From Eustoma russellianum (Eukaryota > Streptophyta > Magnoliopsida > Gentianales > Gentianaceae), in NCBI GenBank assembly GCA_036186865.1, contig AP025054.1, forward strand, positions 21,803,318 to 21,867,317: 64,000 nucleotides of DNA, in the 5' to 3' direction. Below the pieces are notes generated by a model. The model made no database searches and was not told the DNA's origin. It saw only the letters and a program-made list of their open reading frames with translations. Made by a program: the position numbers and the translations under genes. Below, one piece after another: positions 21,090 through 34,444 of the stretch. Position 1 is the first letter of the stretch. Each line of letters begins with the position of its first letter.

Positions 21090-23999
21090 GAAATTTGATT
21101 AGGGTTTAGGGAAAATTTGATAATCAAATTAGGTTTAATAATTAATTAGGCCCAATTGACCTTTTTACCCTTATAAAAAAATTGGGATATAACATTCTCC
21201 CCCCCTTACAAAAAGTTTCGTCCTCGAAACTTGTGTGTTACGTAATCAATAACTTAGTATAGTCCTATCTAATTCCTTCACCTATATCATGACCGAATTT
21301 AGTATCCCTTGAGTATTCCAATATGTTACCCATTTCACTTTCTCAATACATGACTAAGTCCTCAAATCATTCAGTGTGTATATACATAAGGTAATCTTTA
21401 AATCCCTTGTCATTCGTCTGGTAAATCGTAACATATTCTTTCTATAATTCTCGAATTAACCTAAGTGTATCATCATTATACTGGTTTCATAACTTAATCG
21501 TCGGTCTATATCGTACTTATATTTGCTATCATGAGCAACCCTCTAAAATCAGTTCTTAGGTGTAGTACAATCTGTAACTTAACGCCTTGTTCACAAGACT
21601 CATCCCTGAAGCTGTATGTATTTTTCGGAATGCGTTATACTCTATTACGATTTAACTTAGGCATCACTAGCATCTCACAAGATGATCTAGTCCTTATAGA
21701 GTTCAATCCTTACTTGATTCCCTATAATTAGTGCTTACAACTTCCACTTATACCACTTGATGTGTATCATTTAACTTATTGCAATCTACAATACCGGATT
21801 CTTAAACTTATCATATATGATCCATTCCCTAGATAATTAACCATACTAACATCCTTCGTGTATGCCAATATGGTAACTGTTACCCTTCTTTATTACAAAC
21901 AAGTCTTTAAAATCAGTTCTTATATACTTACGAACTAGCTCTATGATCATGCTCTTAATTTCTCAGAGATATCGTCAGCATCCTAATATACGAAATATGT
22001 GTCTGGACATATCTTTCTTCAAATTAAAAGAAAAGTGGCTTACATAGCTATAATTTTAAATATAGCTTTAACTATTTAAAATACTGAACCTTCTAATTTT
22101 TTGTAAACATAAGACTCAAGGTATCATAGATTTATTTTCACAACGCGATATCTCAAATGGCCAGTTTCAAAACAATGATATAACTTGTTCGCAAGGCATT
22201 TTGGTAAAATTATGCCAAACAGTTGAAAATTTATAATGTAAGGTTTTATGAAACGATTTGAATATGATACCTTCCGTTTTCAAAAGCAGGTATATATATT
22301 TTGAAAGCTACTTTTTTTTTTCACCAAAGTTAAGTAAGTTCATCGCAAGAGGATAAGTAACTTCGAAAACATTTTAACGGTTAAACTGATTGCGATAGCG
22401 ATAGTCGTCAAATTAAAATTAATTTTGACTAAAAAAAAGATGTAACAAAAGCGCAAATTTGAAACATTTTGTATGAAATATATATAACCACATCGTTTTT
22501 GCAAGAACATCAATATTTTAAAAGTTTTTTTTTTTCCTTTTTCAAGATCGTCAAAAGGATTGGATTTTTTTTTTATTATGCTGATTTACAAGTACGGAAG
22601 AAAAAAATAGCCTCGTAAAGTTTAGTAGACTATATAAGGAAATGAGACTCAATAAGGTATTTTCAAAAATAAATTGTCTTTTGAAGTCCCTGTAAAATAT
22701 AGGTATAACTCGGTGTACGTGCTTATATAAAATATCTATCTGCTAGAGAAATAATAGTCAATATTTCGTATAATTTCTATAATCCATCCTTATTTTCAAA
22801 AAAAAAATATCAATCCGTCTATGTATCGTTTCTTATAAGTCTAACCTTCGCCTACTGATAAGATCTGTATCTTAGATTGTCCAGTCCTAGCATGTCACAC
22901 TAAATATTTATCGACTTAAGGTGTTCTAATTCACCATGCTTCCACGCGCCATACTGATCCACTATATTTCTTTACTTGGTTATTTGAACCCCTAATTATC
23001 ATAGTTAAATCTCACGTGAACAAGTAACCACTGCTGGTTCATGCTTACTCTAGTTCAATTCAAGCCTACTAGATTCAACCCAATGTTCCGATGTCAACAC
23101 TTAACCCACAATTTTGTAATGATATGGTACTCCAAGGCACATACTATAGTCGATTCTCGTATGTCGCTATTGTTCAATACCTCTAATAAGACTAATATCG
23201 TCGACCTATTTTGATTACCCTATATTCAACATCTTAACCCTAGACTATAAATTCCTTCGTACAATATCCTTAACTAAACTTACCGATTATAACGCTAATC
23301 GTTATTTAGTTTCTATCATTCTACTATAAATCATCTCTTAGTATTTATCATACTATTATAATTCATTTCTTAGCAGTTATGGGCCCAACTTAGACCTACA
23401 CCTGCTCTCATGTTACCGTCAAGTAGGGATATGGACCCGCTTTACTTTACCCTAATGGTACCGAGTACTAAGTTGCAATTATGGTAAGGCAGCCCGAGTT
23501 ACTACCTGACCCATTAACATGTCAACTAATGTTTGTAGTATGGTATTCTGGTTAACATTGTAATTCATTCAAATCAATTTTAGAGTATTCAACTAAAGTT
23601 ACTAAGGTCACGGCTTAGAGAGTTATGATCAACGTTAGATAAGGAAGAATTGTATGGGATATCTTAGGTATACGTGTTTCAAAACCGATCGACTTCTTAA
23701 GTTTAGGATCATAACTTATGTCTAGGATCGTTCTGAGCATCATCATTTCTTAAGTCTAAGATCATGTCTTATTTCCAAATCATAATTAGTACATAATCAA
23801 CACTTATTACTAAATCAGTACTATGCCTAAAGTCAACTCTTAATCGAGATCGTTACTTACGTATAAAATCGTGACTTATGTTCAGGATCATCACTAATAA
23901 CAGAGATCAGTACCTATGTTCATGATCATCGCTTATGTTCAAATCATCACTTATATCTAAGATTGTGACTTAGAGGCAATATCGTAACTTATTTTCTAA

Positions 24000-24345
24000 T
24001 ATCTGGCCTAATTCTACATTTCTGCCGTGGATCTAGAGCCATGCTCTGAAGATCGTACTGTCGACATGTAACACCTCTTGAACTCATTCTGAAATTGAAT
24101 CCAAGTGATCAGTGGTGTCAGTTTTGCTGCGCCACCACTCCTCTGCATCCGCTTGTAGAAGAATCTCAAGTTTGAGTGCGGTGTGGTGGAGCCTGTGGCT
24201 GCTGACGTTGTTGCGCCATAGCTTGGACCATGACCCGTAGTGCGTAGGTCAGGGCCTGGGGAAGCACAACCTGCGGTGGGGCCCCATTCTCAGAGTGGTT
24301 CCCATTGTCGTTCCTACCGTTCTCTTCTCGACGGCGTATTTGCTA
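24000..24345 (-). pseudogene. gag: Gag relic of element B, copy 1
   Basis: Element sense reads RRREENGRNDNGN, then a Gln/Pro-rich stretch VQAMAQQRQQPQAPPHRTQT that ends in a stop. In shifted frames the Retrotrans_gag core follows (AEEWW, then ITWIQFQNEFKRCYMSTV). The expected initiator position reads ATA, not ATG. A gypsy Gag would normally exceed 300 residues, so this is a decayed fragment. The second copy is at about 29590-29935. Confidence 0.7.
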
Positions 24346-24472
24346 CGACAAGGAAATTTCAGTTTTTTTTTTGTCAAGGACATTTTAGGAAATATATAAA
24401 TTTAAGATACAGAAAATAGTCAAATACAGACAAATAAAAACCAACCGTGCCCCCAGTCCGATCATCATTTAG

Positions 24473-24690
24473 TCTAAATCAAGCCTATTCTAAGATCAAA
24501 CTTAGTCTCGCATCATAGCTTACGTCTAGAATCAAACTTAGTCTCAGATTACAGCTTATGTCTAGAATCAAACTTACTCTCATATCACAGCTTATGTCTA
24601 GAATCAAACTTAGTCTAAGATCAACTTACATCTACGATCGAAACTTAAGTCTATAGTCATCTCTTACGTCCAAGATCATTTCTAAATTCT
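24473..24690. repeat. Degenerate tandem repeat in the B leader region
   Basis: About five units of 30-40 bp built on TCTAGAATCAAACTTAGTCT and TCACAGCTTATG. Copy 2 lies at about 30062-30280. Similar but more decayed repeats occur at 23690-24000 and in element A (12780-13195, 37255-37350). The position between PBS and gag suggests a leader or packaging region. Confidence 0.7.
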
Positions 24691-24733
24691 ACGTTTTCCG
24701 CAGTAGATCTAGAGCCTGGTCTCTGATACCACC

Positions 24734-26729
24734 TGTAGCGCCCCGTCCCGAACCCTAGGGTCAGAACCGGTACGCCCGCCGTATTTCACTAAGGAATATA
24801 CAAGGCGTCTGTACGAATCCCTGCACTTATCAAAACGACAGAGTATTCGATTGCGGAAGCGAAATAAATCAATTCAAAACCCTAAATCGAAAGTAAAATC
24901 CCCAAAATCATATATAGTCAAAATCAAGTCACAATCCCTTAAACGACATCGTAAAGTAGCCAAATAAGAAATCGCTAAGCTATGCCCTCAAATGGAATAA
25001 TAAATAGAATAAAACTTCCTCTTTCCTTGATCATTGGTCATCAACCAGTCTACGTGTCCCAATGTGCCCATTCAGAGTCTTCTCCAACCCATATGTAATC
25101 GTACCCTGAATCGTCTGCAATAAAACAAAACGAACGGTGTGAGTGACAAAAACGTCACTCAGTAGGTACCCTGCCTGCATCGGCCCTGTGAGATCATACA
25201 TGCTAGGACAGTAGTGAAATACATATAAGTACGGCAATACAAAAATAGACTGTCCACGTTTTCACAAATACATATAACGGTCAGAACTTCTTAAAACAAC
25301 GTATAACAATCATATCTTCTTAAAACAACGTATAACAGTCATAACCTCTTAAAACAATCAAGCACATAACCATGCAGAATGAGCGTGAAATGCAATGCCA
25401 CATACGTGATGCATGATAAGCCTACATTCTCGGAAATATACATACTATCGTGCAATGCATGATCCCGGGACCTAACAGAACGGAACGGAACAGAACAGAT
25501 ATGCGACTTAGGTCTCGCATGTCTTAACATAACATAACAGATATGCGACTTAGGTCTCGCATATCCTAACAGAACAGAACAGATATGCGACTTAGGTCTC
25601 GCATGTCTTAACATAACATAACAGATATGCGACTTAGGTCTCGCATACCCTAACGGAACAGAACAGATATGCGACTTAGGTCTCGCATACCCGAACGGAA
25701 CATAACAGATATGCGACTTAGGTCTCGCATACCCTAATGCAATGTCGTGATGCATGGATGCACAGAAATCACATACCGAAGGCTTCATTACTTTCCCTTT
25801 CATTTTCCTTTTATTTTCCTCTTTTTCTTTATTCTTTTTCTTTTTCTTTCCTGCTTCATGCGACCCTTCAATTCTATTTTTCTCAAATCCTTCTCTGTTT
25901 TCCTTTTTCATTTTCTTTATTATTTTTCTTTTTCTTTATTCTTTTTTCCTTTTCCATGCGTTCCTGCAACCCTCAACTTTCTTCCTTCGATTCTTAACTT
26001 TGCTTCCTCCCAGAGGCTTCCGCACCCCTGCCTCTCTTCCCTCACCCCACCCCCTCGGTCCCCAACTCCCTCTCCCCCCAGCCCCACTCCCTCAGCCCCC
26101 CCGCTGCACCCCCTCAGCCCCCCCTCAGTCGCATCCCTCATCCACACTCACCCACAATCGCGGCAGCACGTGGCACATACCCACCACCACCGGCCACGCG
26201 CCGCCACCACCAACCACCTTCAACCAATTCCATTATTCATATATACATCAAAAATACAACCTTTTTATACTAATTATACGAAAATACATCATACATATAT
26301 AATCATATGCGGTCACATATACGGATATACGATTCATCACATACACATATAATCAACTAGTCAAACATCTATACAATCACAATTACTTATGCACGATCTC
26401 GGTTTCGTAGAGAAATTAAGGATTGTACCGTTTTCATACAAAGGATGTTAAGGGGGCACCTACCTGGTATTTGATACGCGTTGAAGAGCGTGATCGAGTG
26501 GTGGTTCCTCCTCATTAAAAGCGGCGGCTTGGTTTAGGAGCAAGAAAGCGTCGCTGCTTTCTTCTTTTATCTATGCGGCGCACGTCTAGTGAGGAGAGGG
26601 AGAAACCTAAGCGTGGTTTTAAATAGAAATTTGATTAGGGTTTAGGGAAAATTTGATAATCAAATTAGGTTTAATAATTAATTAGGCCCAATTGACCTTT
26701 TTACCCTTATAAAAAATTGGGATATAACA
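24734..26729 (-). mobile_element. Element B LTR 2 (middle, shared by both units)
   Basis: 1996 bp, identical in layout to LTR B1, with a few homopolymer indels. Flanked on the left by a PBS (element sense) and on the right by a polypurine tract, so it serves as the 5' LTR of the left unit and the 3' LTR of the right unit. Confidence 0.93.
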
Positions 26730-29700
26730 TTCTCCCCCCCTTACAAAAAGTTTCGTCCTCGAAACTTGTGTGTTACGTAATCAATAACTTAGTATAGTCC
26801 TATCTAATTCCTTCACCTATATCATGACCGAATTTAGTATCCCTTGAGTATTCCAATATGTTACCCATTTCACTTTCTCAATACATGACTAAGTCCTCAA
26901 ATCATTCAGTGTGTATATACATAAGGTAATCTTTAAATCCCTTGTCATTCGTCTGGTAAATCGTAACATATTCTTTCTATAATTCTCGAATTAACCTAAG
27001 TGTATCATCATTATACTGGTTTCATAACTTAATCGTCGGTCTATATCGTACTTATATTTGCTATCATGAGCAACCCTCTAAAATCAGTTCTTAGGTGTAG
27101 TACAATCTGTAACTTAACGCCTTGTTCACAAGACTCATCCCTGAAGCTGTATGTATTTTTCGGAATGCGTTATACTCTATTACGATTTAACTTAGGCATC
27201 ACTAGCATCTCACAAGATGATCTAGTCCTTATAGAGTTCAATCCTTACTTGATTCCCTATAATTAGTGCTTACAACTTCCACTTATACCACTTGATGTGT
27301 ATCATTTAACTTATTGCAATCTACAATACCGGATTCTTAAACTTATCATATATGATCCATTCCCTAGATAATTAACCATACTAACATCCTTCGTGTATGC
27401 CAATATGGTAACTGTTACCCTTCTTTATTACAAACAAGTCTTTAAAATCAGTTCTTATATACTTACGAACTAGCTCTATGATCATGCTCTTAATTTCTCA
27501 GAGATATCGTCAGCATCCTAATATACGAAATATGTGTCTGGACATATCTTTCTTCAAATTAAAAGAAAAGTGGCTTACATAGCTATAATTTTAAATATAG
27601 CTTTAACTATTTAAAATACTGAACCTTCTAATTTTTTGTAAACATAAGACTCAAGGTATCATAGATTTATTTTCACAACGCGATATCTCAAATGGCCAGT
27701 TTCAAAACAATGATATAACTTGTTCGCAAGGCATTTTGGTAAAATTATGCCAAACAGTTGAAAATTTATAATGTAAGGTTTTATGAAACGATTTGAATAT
27801 GATACCTTCCGTTTTCAAAAGCAGGTATATATATTTTGAAAGCTACTTTTTTTTTTCACCAAAGTTAAGTAAGTTCATCGCAAGAGGATAAGTAACTTCG
27901 AAAACATTTTAACGGTTAAACTAATTGCGATAGCGATAGTCGTCAAATTAAAATTAATTTTGACTAAAAAAAAGATGTAACAAAAGCGCAAATTTGAAAC
28001 ATTTTGTATGAAATATATATAACCACATCGTTTTTGCAAGAACATCAATATTTTAAAAGTTTTTTTTTTTTCCTTTTTCAAGATCGTCAAAAGGATTGGA
28101 TTTTTTTTTTATTATGCTGATTTNNNNNNNNNNCAAGATCGTCAAAAGGATTGGATTTTTTTTTTATTATGCTGATTTACAAGTACGGAAGAAAAAAATA
28201 GCCTCGTAAAGTTTAGTAGACTATATAAGGAAATGAGACTCAATAAGGTATTTTCAAAAATAATTTGTCTTTTGAAGTCCCTGTAAAATATAGGTATAAC
28301 TCGGTGTACGTGCTTATATAAAATATCTATCTGCTAGAGAAATAATAGTCAATATTTCGTATAATTTCTATAATCCATCCTTATTTTCAAAAAAAAAATA
28401 TCAATCCGTCTATGTATCGTTTCTTATAAGTCTAACCTTCGCCTACTGATAAGATCTGTATCTTAGATTGTCCAGTCCTAGCATGTCACACTAAATATTT
28501 ATCGACTTAAGGTGTTCTAATTCACCATGCTTCCACGCGCCATACTGATCCACTATATTTCTTTACTTGGTTATTTGAACCCCTAATTATCATAGTTAAA
28601 TCTCACGTGAACAAGTAACCACTGCTGGTTCATGCTTACTCTAGTTCAATTCAAGCCTACTAGATTCAACCCAATGTTCCGATGTCAACACTTAACCCAC
28701 AATTTTGTAATGATATGGTACTCCAAGGCACATACTATAGTCGATTCTCGTATGTCGCTATTGTTCAATACCTCTAATAAGACTAATATCGTCGACCTAT
28801 TTTGATTACCCTATATTCAACATCTTAACCCTAGACTATAAATTCCTTCGTACAATATCCTTAACTAAACTTACCGATTATAACGCTAATCGTTATTTAG
28901 TTTCTATCATTCTACTATAAATCATCTCTTAGTATTTATCATACTATTATAATTCATTTCTTAGCAGTTATGGGCCCAACTTAGACCTACACCTGCTCTC
29001 ATGTTACCGTCAAGTAGGGATATGGACCCGCTTTACTTTACCCTAATGGTACCGAGTACTAAGTTGCAATTATGGTAAGGCAGCCCGAGTTACTACCTGA
29101 CCCATTAACATGTCAACTAATGTTTGTAGTATGGTATTCTGGTTAACATTGTAATTCATTCAAATCAATTTTAGAGTATTCAACTAAAGTTACTAAGGTC
29201 ACGGCTTAGAGAGTTATGATCAACGTTAGATAAGGAAGAATTGTATGGGATATCTTAGGTATACGTGTTTCAAAACCGATCGACTTCTTAAGTTTAGGAT
29301 CATAACTTATGTCTAGGATCGTTCTGAGCATCATCATTTCTTAAGTCTAAGATCATGTCTTATTTCCAAATCATAATTAGTACATAATCAACACTTATTA
29401 CTAAATCAGTACTATGCCTAAAGTCAACTCTTAATCGAGATCGTTACTTACGTATAAAATCGTGACTTATGTTCAGGATCATCACTAATAACAGAGATCA
29501 GTACCTATGTTCATGATCATCGCTTATGTTCAAATCATCACTTATATCTAAGATTGTGACTTAGAGGCAATATCGTAACTTATTTTCTAATATCTGGCCT
29601 AATTCTACATTTCTGCCGTGGATCTAGAGCCATGCTCTGAAGATCGTACTGTCGACATGTAACACCTCTTGAACTCATTCTGAAATTGAATCCAAGTGAT

Positions 29701-30323
29701 CAGTGGTGTCAGTTTTGCTGCGCCACCACTCCTCTGCATCCGCTTGTAGAAGAATCTCAAGTTTGAGTGCGGTGTGGTGGAGCCTGTGGCTGCTGACGTT
29801 GTTGCGCCATAGCTTGGACCATGACCCGTAGTGCGTAGGTCAGGGCCTGGGGAAGCACAACCTGCGGTGGGGCCCCATTCTCAGAGTGGTTCCCATTGTC
29901 GTTCCTACCGTTCTCTTCTCGACGGCGTATTTGCTACGACAAGGAAATTTCAGTTTTTTTTTGTCAAGGACATTTTAGGAAATATATAAATTTAAGATAC
30001 AGAAAATAGTCAAATACAGACAAATAAAAACCAACCGTGCCCCCAGTCCGATCATCATTTAGTCTAAATCAAGCCTATTCTAAGATCAAACTTAGTCTCG
30101 CATCATAGCTTACGTCTAGAATCAAACTTAGTCTCAGATTACAGCTTATGTCTAGAATCAAACTTACTCTCATATCACAGCTTATGTCTAGAATCAAACT
30201 TAGTCTAAGATCAACTTACATCTACGATCGAAACTTAAGTCTATAGTCATCTCTTACGTCCAAGATCATTTCTAAATTCTACGTTTTCCGCAGTAGATCT
30301 AGAGCCTGGTCTCTGATACCACC
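26730..30323 (-). mobile_element. Element B internal region 2
   Basis: A copy of 21195-24733 with very few substitutions, for example CTGATTGCG against CTAATTGCG and AAATTGTC against AATTTGTC. Gag relic at about 29590-29935, PBS at 30311-30321. Contains the sequence gap at 28124-28133. Confidence 0.85.
28079..28178. other. Assembly gap with a 45-bp repeat on both sides
   Basis: Ten Ns (28124-28133) are flanked by the same 45 bp (28079-28123 and 28134-28178), starting CAAGATCGTCAAAAGG. Internal region 1 has this sequence once. This looks like two overlapping contig ends joined without merging. Confidence 0.9.
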
Positions 30324-32316
30324 TGTAGCGCCCCGTCCCGAACCCTAGGGTCAGAACCGGTACGCCCGCCGTATTTCACTAAGGAATATACAAGGCGTCT
30401 GTACGAATCCCTGCACTTATCAAAACGACAGAGTATTCGATTGCGGAAGCGAAATAAATCAATTCAAAACCCTAAATCGAAAGTAAAATCCCCAAAATCA
30501 TATATAGTCAAAATCAAGTCACAATCCCTTAAACGACATCGTAAAGTAGCCAAATAAGAAATCGCTAAGCTATGCCCTCAAATGGAATAATAAATAGAAT
30601 AAAACTTCCTCTTTCCTTGATCATTGGTCATCAACCAGTCTACGTGTCCCAATGTGCCCATTCAGAGTCTTCTCCAACCCATATGTAATCGTACCCTGAA
30701 TCGTCTGCAATAAAACAAAACGAACGGTGTGAGTGACAAAAACGTCACTCAGTAGGTACCCTGCCTGCATCGGCCCTGTGAGATCATACATGCTAGGACA
30801 GTAGTGAAATACATATAAGTACGGCAATACAAAAATAGACTGTCCACGTTTTCACAAATACATATAACGGTCAGAACTTCTTAAAACAACGTATAACAAT
30901 CATATCTTCTTAAAACAACGTATAACAGTCATAACCTCTTAAAACAATCAAGCACATAACCATGCAGAATGAGCGTGAAATGCAATGCCACATACGTGAT
31001 GCATGATAAGCCTACATTCTCGGAAATATACATACTATCGTGCAATGCATGATCCCGGGACCTAACAGAACGGAACGGAACAGAACAGATATGCGACTTA
31101 GGTCTCGCATGTCTTAACATAACATAACAGATATGCGACTTAGGTCTCGCATATCCTAACAGAACAGAACAGATATGCGACTTAGGTCTCGCATGTCTTA
31201 ACATAACATAACAGATATGCGACTTAGGTCTCGCATACCCTAACGGAACAGAACAGATATGCGACTTAGGTCTCGCATACCCGAACGGAACATAACAGAT
31301 ATGCGACTTAGGTCTCGCATACCCTAATGCAATGTCGTGATGCATGGATGCACAGAAATCACATACCGAAGGCTTCATTACTTTCCCTTTCATTTTCCTT
31401 TTATTTTCCTCTTTTTCTTTATTCTTTTTCTTTTTCTTTCCTGCTTCATGCGACCCTTCAATTCTATTTTTCTCAAATCCTTCTCTGTTTTCCTTTTTCA
31501 TTTTCTTTATTATTTTTCTTTTCTTTATTCTTTTTCCTTTTCCATGCGTTCCTGCAACCCTCAACTTTCTTCCTTCGATTCTTAACTTTGCTTCCTCCCA
31601 GAGGCTTCCGCACCCCTGCCTCTCTTCCCTCACCCCACCCCCTCGGTCCCCAACTCCCTCTCCCCCAGCCCCACTCCCTCAGCCCCCCCGCTGCACCCCC
31701 TCAGCCCCCCCTCAGTCGCATCCCTCATCCACACTCACCCACAATCGCGGCAGCACGTGGCACATACCCACCACCACCGGCCACGCGCCGCCACCACCAA
31801 CCACCTTCAACCAATTCCATTATTCATATATACATCAAAAATACAACCTTTTTATACTAATTATACGAAAATACATCATACATATATAATCATATGCGGT
31901 CACATATACGGATATACGATTCATCACATACACATATAATCAACTAGTCAAACATCTATACAATCACAATTACTTATGCACGATCTCGGTTTCGTAGAGA
32001 AATTAAGGATTGTACCGTTTTCATACAAAGGATGTTAAGGGGGCACCTACCTGGTATTTGATACGCGTTGAAGAGCGTGATCGAGTGGTGGTTCCTCCTC
32101 ATTAAAAGCGGCGGCTTGGTTTAGGAGCAAGAAAGCGTCGCTGCTTTCTTCTTTTATCTATGCGGCGCACGTCTAGTGAGGAGAGGGAGAAACCTAAGCG
32201 TGGTTTAAATAGAAATTTGATTAGGGTTTAGGGAAAATTTGATAATCAAATTAGGTTTAATAATTAATTAGGCCCAATTGACCTTTTTACCCTTATAAAA
32301 AAATTGGGATATAACA
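30324..32316 (-). mobile_element. Element B LTR 3 (rightmost, 5' LTR in element sense)
   Basis: 1993 bp, same layout as LTR B1. It ends ATATAACA at the right TSD (GATAG, 32317-32321). Confidence 0.93.
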
Positions 32317-32321
32317 GATAG

Positions 32322-34444
32322 ATTATCTTAAAGTATTTGGATGTAAATGTTTTGTGCTGAACACTAAGGATAATCTAGATAAATTTGAACAAAAGTCTAT
32401 TGAATGCATATTTGTTGGGTATTCAACTAACTCAAGAGCATATAGGTGTTATAATCCTGCATCTAGAAAAATAATTGAATCCAAACATGTGAAATTCAAT
32501 GAAAATGCATGCTTTGAAGTTAGTGATAAACATCAACATAAACAAGAAAATAATGTTGAAAATATGTTTGATGATGATGATATATTACTTGAGCCTGTTC
32601 ATGATCATCTAGAACCAACTTCCCCTGAACAAGATGTGCATAAACCTTTAGGTGAAATAAATCAAGAAATTTTACAATTGGAAGATAATTTATCTAACTT
32701 ACAGGATGTTCCAATTGTATATGAAAATGTTCACACGAATGAAACATTTGAACTAGAAGAAGGTGAACCTAGTCAACTTAGGAATTGGTGGCTTATAGAA
32801 GATAAACATAAACACCCCAAAGAGCTAATCATTGGTGATCCAAGTGTTGGGGTTAGAACACGTAGAAATATAAGTCAACTTGAAGGACATAGCTTAATCT
32901 CACAATTAGAACCTAAGAACGTAAAGGAAGCCTTAGGTGACATATCATGGATAGATGCTATGCATGAGGAATTAAATCAATTCACAAGGAACAACGTGTG
33001 GGACTTAGTACCTAAACCTGAAGACAAGTCTATCATAGGAACTAAATGGGTTTTTAGGAATAAAATGGATGAACAAGGAAATATTACAAGGAATAAGGCT
33101 AGACTAGTCGCACAAGGTTATAATCAACAAGAAGGAATAGATTATGAAGAAACATTTGCACCCGTTGCACGACTAGAAGCAATTAGATTATTACTTGCGA
33201 TTGCAAGTATAAGCAAAATTAAGCTCTTCCAAATGGATGTCAAGAGTGCGTTCTTGAATGGATATATCCAAGAAGAAGTGTTTGTAAAACAACCTCCTGG
33301 ATTCGAAGATCCGAAGAATCCGAACCATGTTTATAAGCTTAAGAAAGCTCTATATGGTTTGAAACAAGCTCCAAGAGCTTGGTATGATAGATTTGCAAAC
33401 TTTCTTATTGCAAATAATTATCAAAGGGGGACCATCGACAACACATTATTCCTAAGAAGAAAATGTAATGATTTGTTAATAGTTCAAATATACGTAGATG
33501 AAATAATCTTTGGTTCCACCAACCCTACTTTAGTAAAAGACTTCGAAGAATGTATGAAGTCAGAGTTTGAAATGTCAATGGTAGGAGAGTTGAATTATTT
33601 CTTAGGACTTCAAATCAAACAAACCCCTCAAGGAATTCACATTAGCCAACTTAAGTATGTCAATGATATGATTAAGAAGTTTGGTTTTGAAGAGTTAAAA
33701 CCTACAACTACCCCTATGAGTGTTAGTACCAAACTTGATAAGGATGAAAACGGTAAACCTTTTGATGACACACTTTATAGGTCTATGATTGGCTCATTGT
33801 TATACTTAACTGCATCAAGACCTGATATTATGTTTAGTGTGTGTATGTGTGCTAGGTTTCAATCTTGTCCTAAGGTATCACATTACAATGCAGTGAAAAA
33901 GATCTTTAGATATCTTAAGCATACACCTCACTTAGGATTGTGGTATGATAGAAACGCTAAGTTGGAATTACACGCATATAGTGATGCTGATTATGGTGGT
34001 TGCAGGTTAGATAGAAAATCCACTAGCGGTACATGTCAATTTATAGGAACCAATTTGATCTCTTGGTTTTCTAAAAAGCAAGCTAGTGTAGCTCTTTCTA
34101 CCACTGAAGCCGAGTATATTGCTTTGAGTTTGTGTACTACCCAAATACTTTGGCTTAAACAGCAACTTAGTGATTTTGGCATTAAAATGAATAAGATTCC
34201 AATTTTCTGCGATAGCACAAGTGCAATCAATCTTTCCCGGAATCCGGTACTTCATTCTAAGGCCAAACACATTGAGGTGCGATACCACTTTCTTCGCGAT
34301 CATGTTCAAAATGAGGACATAGTGATAAACCATATAAGAACTGATCACCAAATCGCTGACATCTTCACCAAACCCCTTAATCAAGCCACTTTTGAAAACT
34401 TACGAGCCAAATTAGGAATGCTGACTTACGATACCATTGTATAG
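32322..34444 (+). pseudogene. pol: Copia integrase end, reverse transcriptase and RNase H
   Basis: Continues the pol frame after element B. The integrase tail (YLKVFGCKCFV) is followed by an acidic linker, then RVT_2 from about 33020 (TKWVFRNKMDEQG, ARLVAQGYNQQEGIDYEETF, FQMDVKSAFLNG). The RT box reads YVDE (33491-33502) where active copia enzymes have YVDD, so the second catalytic Asp is Glu. RNase H is present (HAYSDADYGG, STTEAEYIAL, FCDSTSAI) and the frame ends KLGMLTYDTIV at 34444. It would copy element RNA into DNA, but the E substitution and the upstream breaks make it probably inactive. Confidence 0.9.

Larger units (their letters stand above)
19201..21194 (-). mobile_element. Element B LTR 1 (leftmost)
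   Basis: TGTAGCGCCCCG...ATATAACA. It contains the candidate exon 2 (19517-19581), the pre-acceptor hairpin (19607-19628), the six-unit hairpin array (19966-20198), a pyrimidine-rich then C-rich stretch (20260-20620), the candidate exon 1 (20929-20980) and a TATA-like TTTAAATA (21082-21089). Confidence 0.93.
21195..24733 (-). mobile_element. Element B internal region 1
   Basis: 3539 bp. The polypurine tract (GTAAGGGGGGGAGAA in element sense) is at 21195-21209, next to the relic of a gypsy pol tail. There follow about 2.7 kb without any frame, a block of short degenerate repeats (23690-24000), a gag relic (24000-24345), a second repeat block (24473-24690) and a PBS at 24721-24731 (TGGTATCAGAG). 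No protease, RT or integrase could be read. Confidence 0.85.
19201..32316 (-). mobile_element. Element B: tandem dimer (LTR-internal-LTR-internal-LTR) of a non-autonomous gypsy-type element
   Basis: Three LTRs of 1994, 1996 and 1993 bp alternate with two internal regions of 3539 bp and 3594 bp. The second includes a 10-N gap and a 45-bp repeat at the gap, which together account for exactly the 55-bp excess. One TSD (GATAG) flanks the whole. The three LTRs differ by about one substitution and a few homopolymer indels. Element sense is minus. The internal regions have a PBS, a polypurine tract and a gag relic, but no pol. It is related to A by its termini and internal sequence. Confidence 0.9.

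Noticed and set aside
21105..21120. Telomere-like AAACCCTAA words
   Set aside because: Only one or two units are present near the B LTR promoter. This is a telo-box-like promoter word, not a telomeric array.
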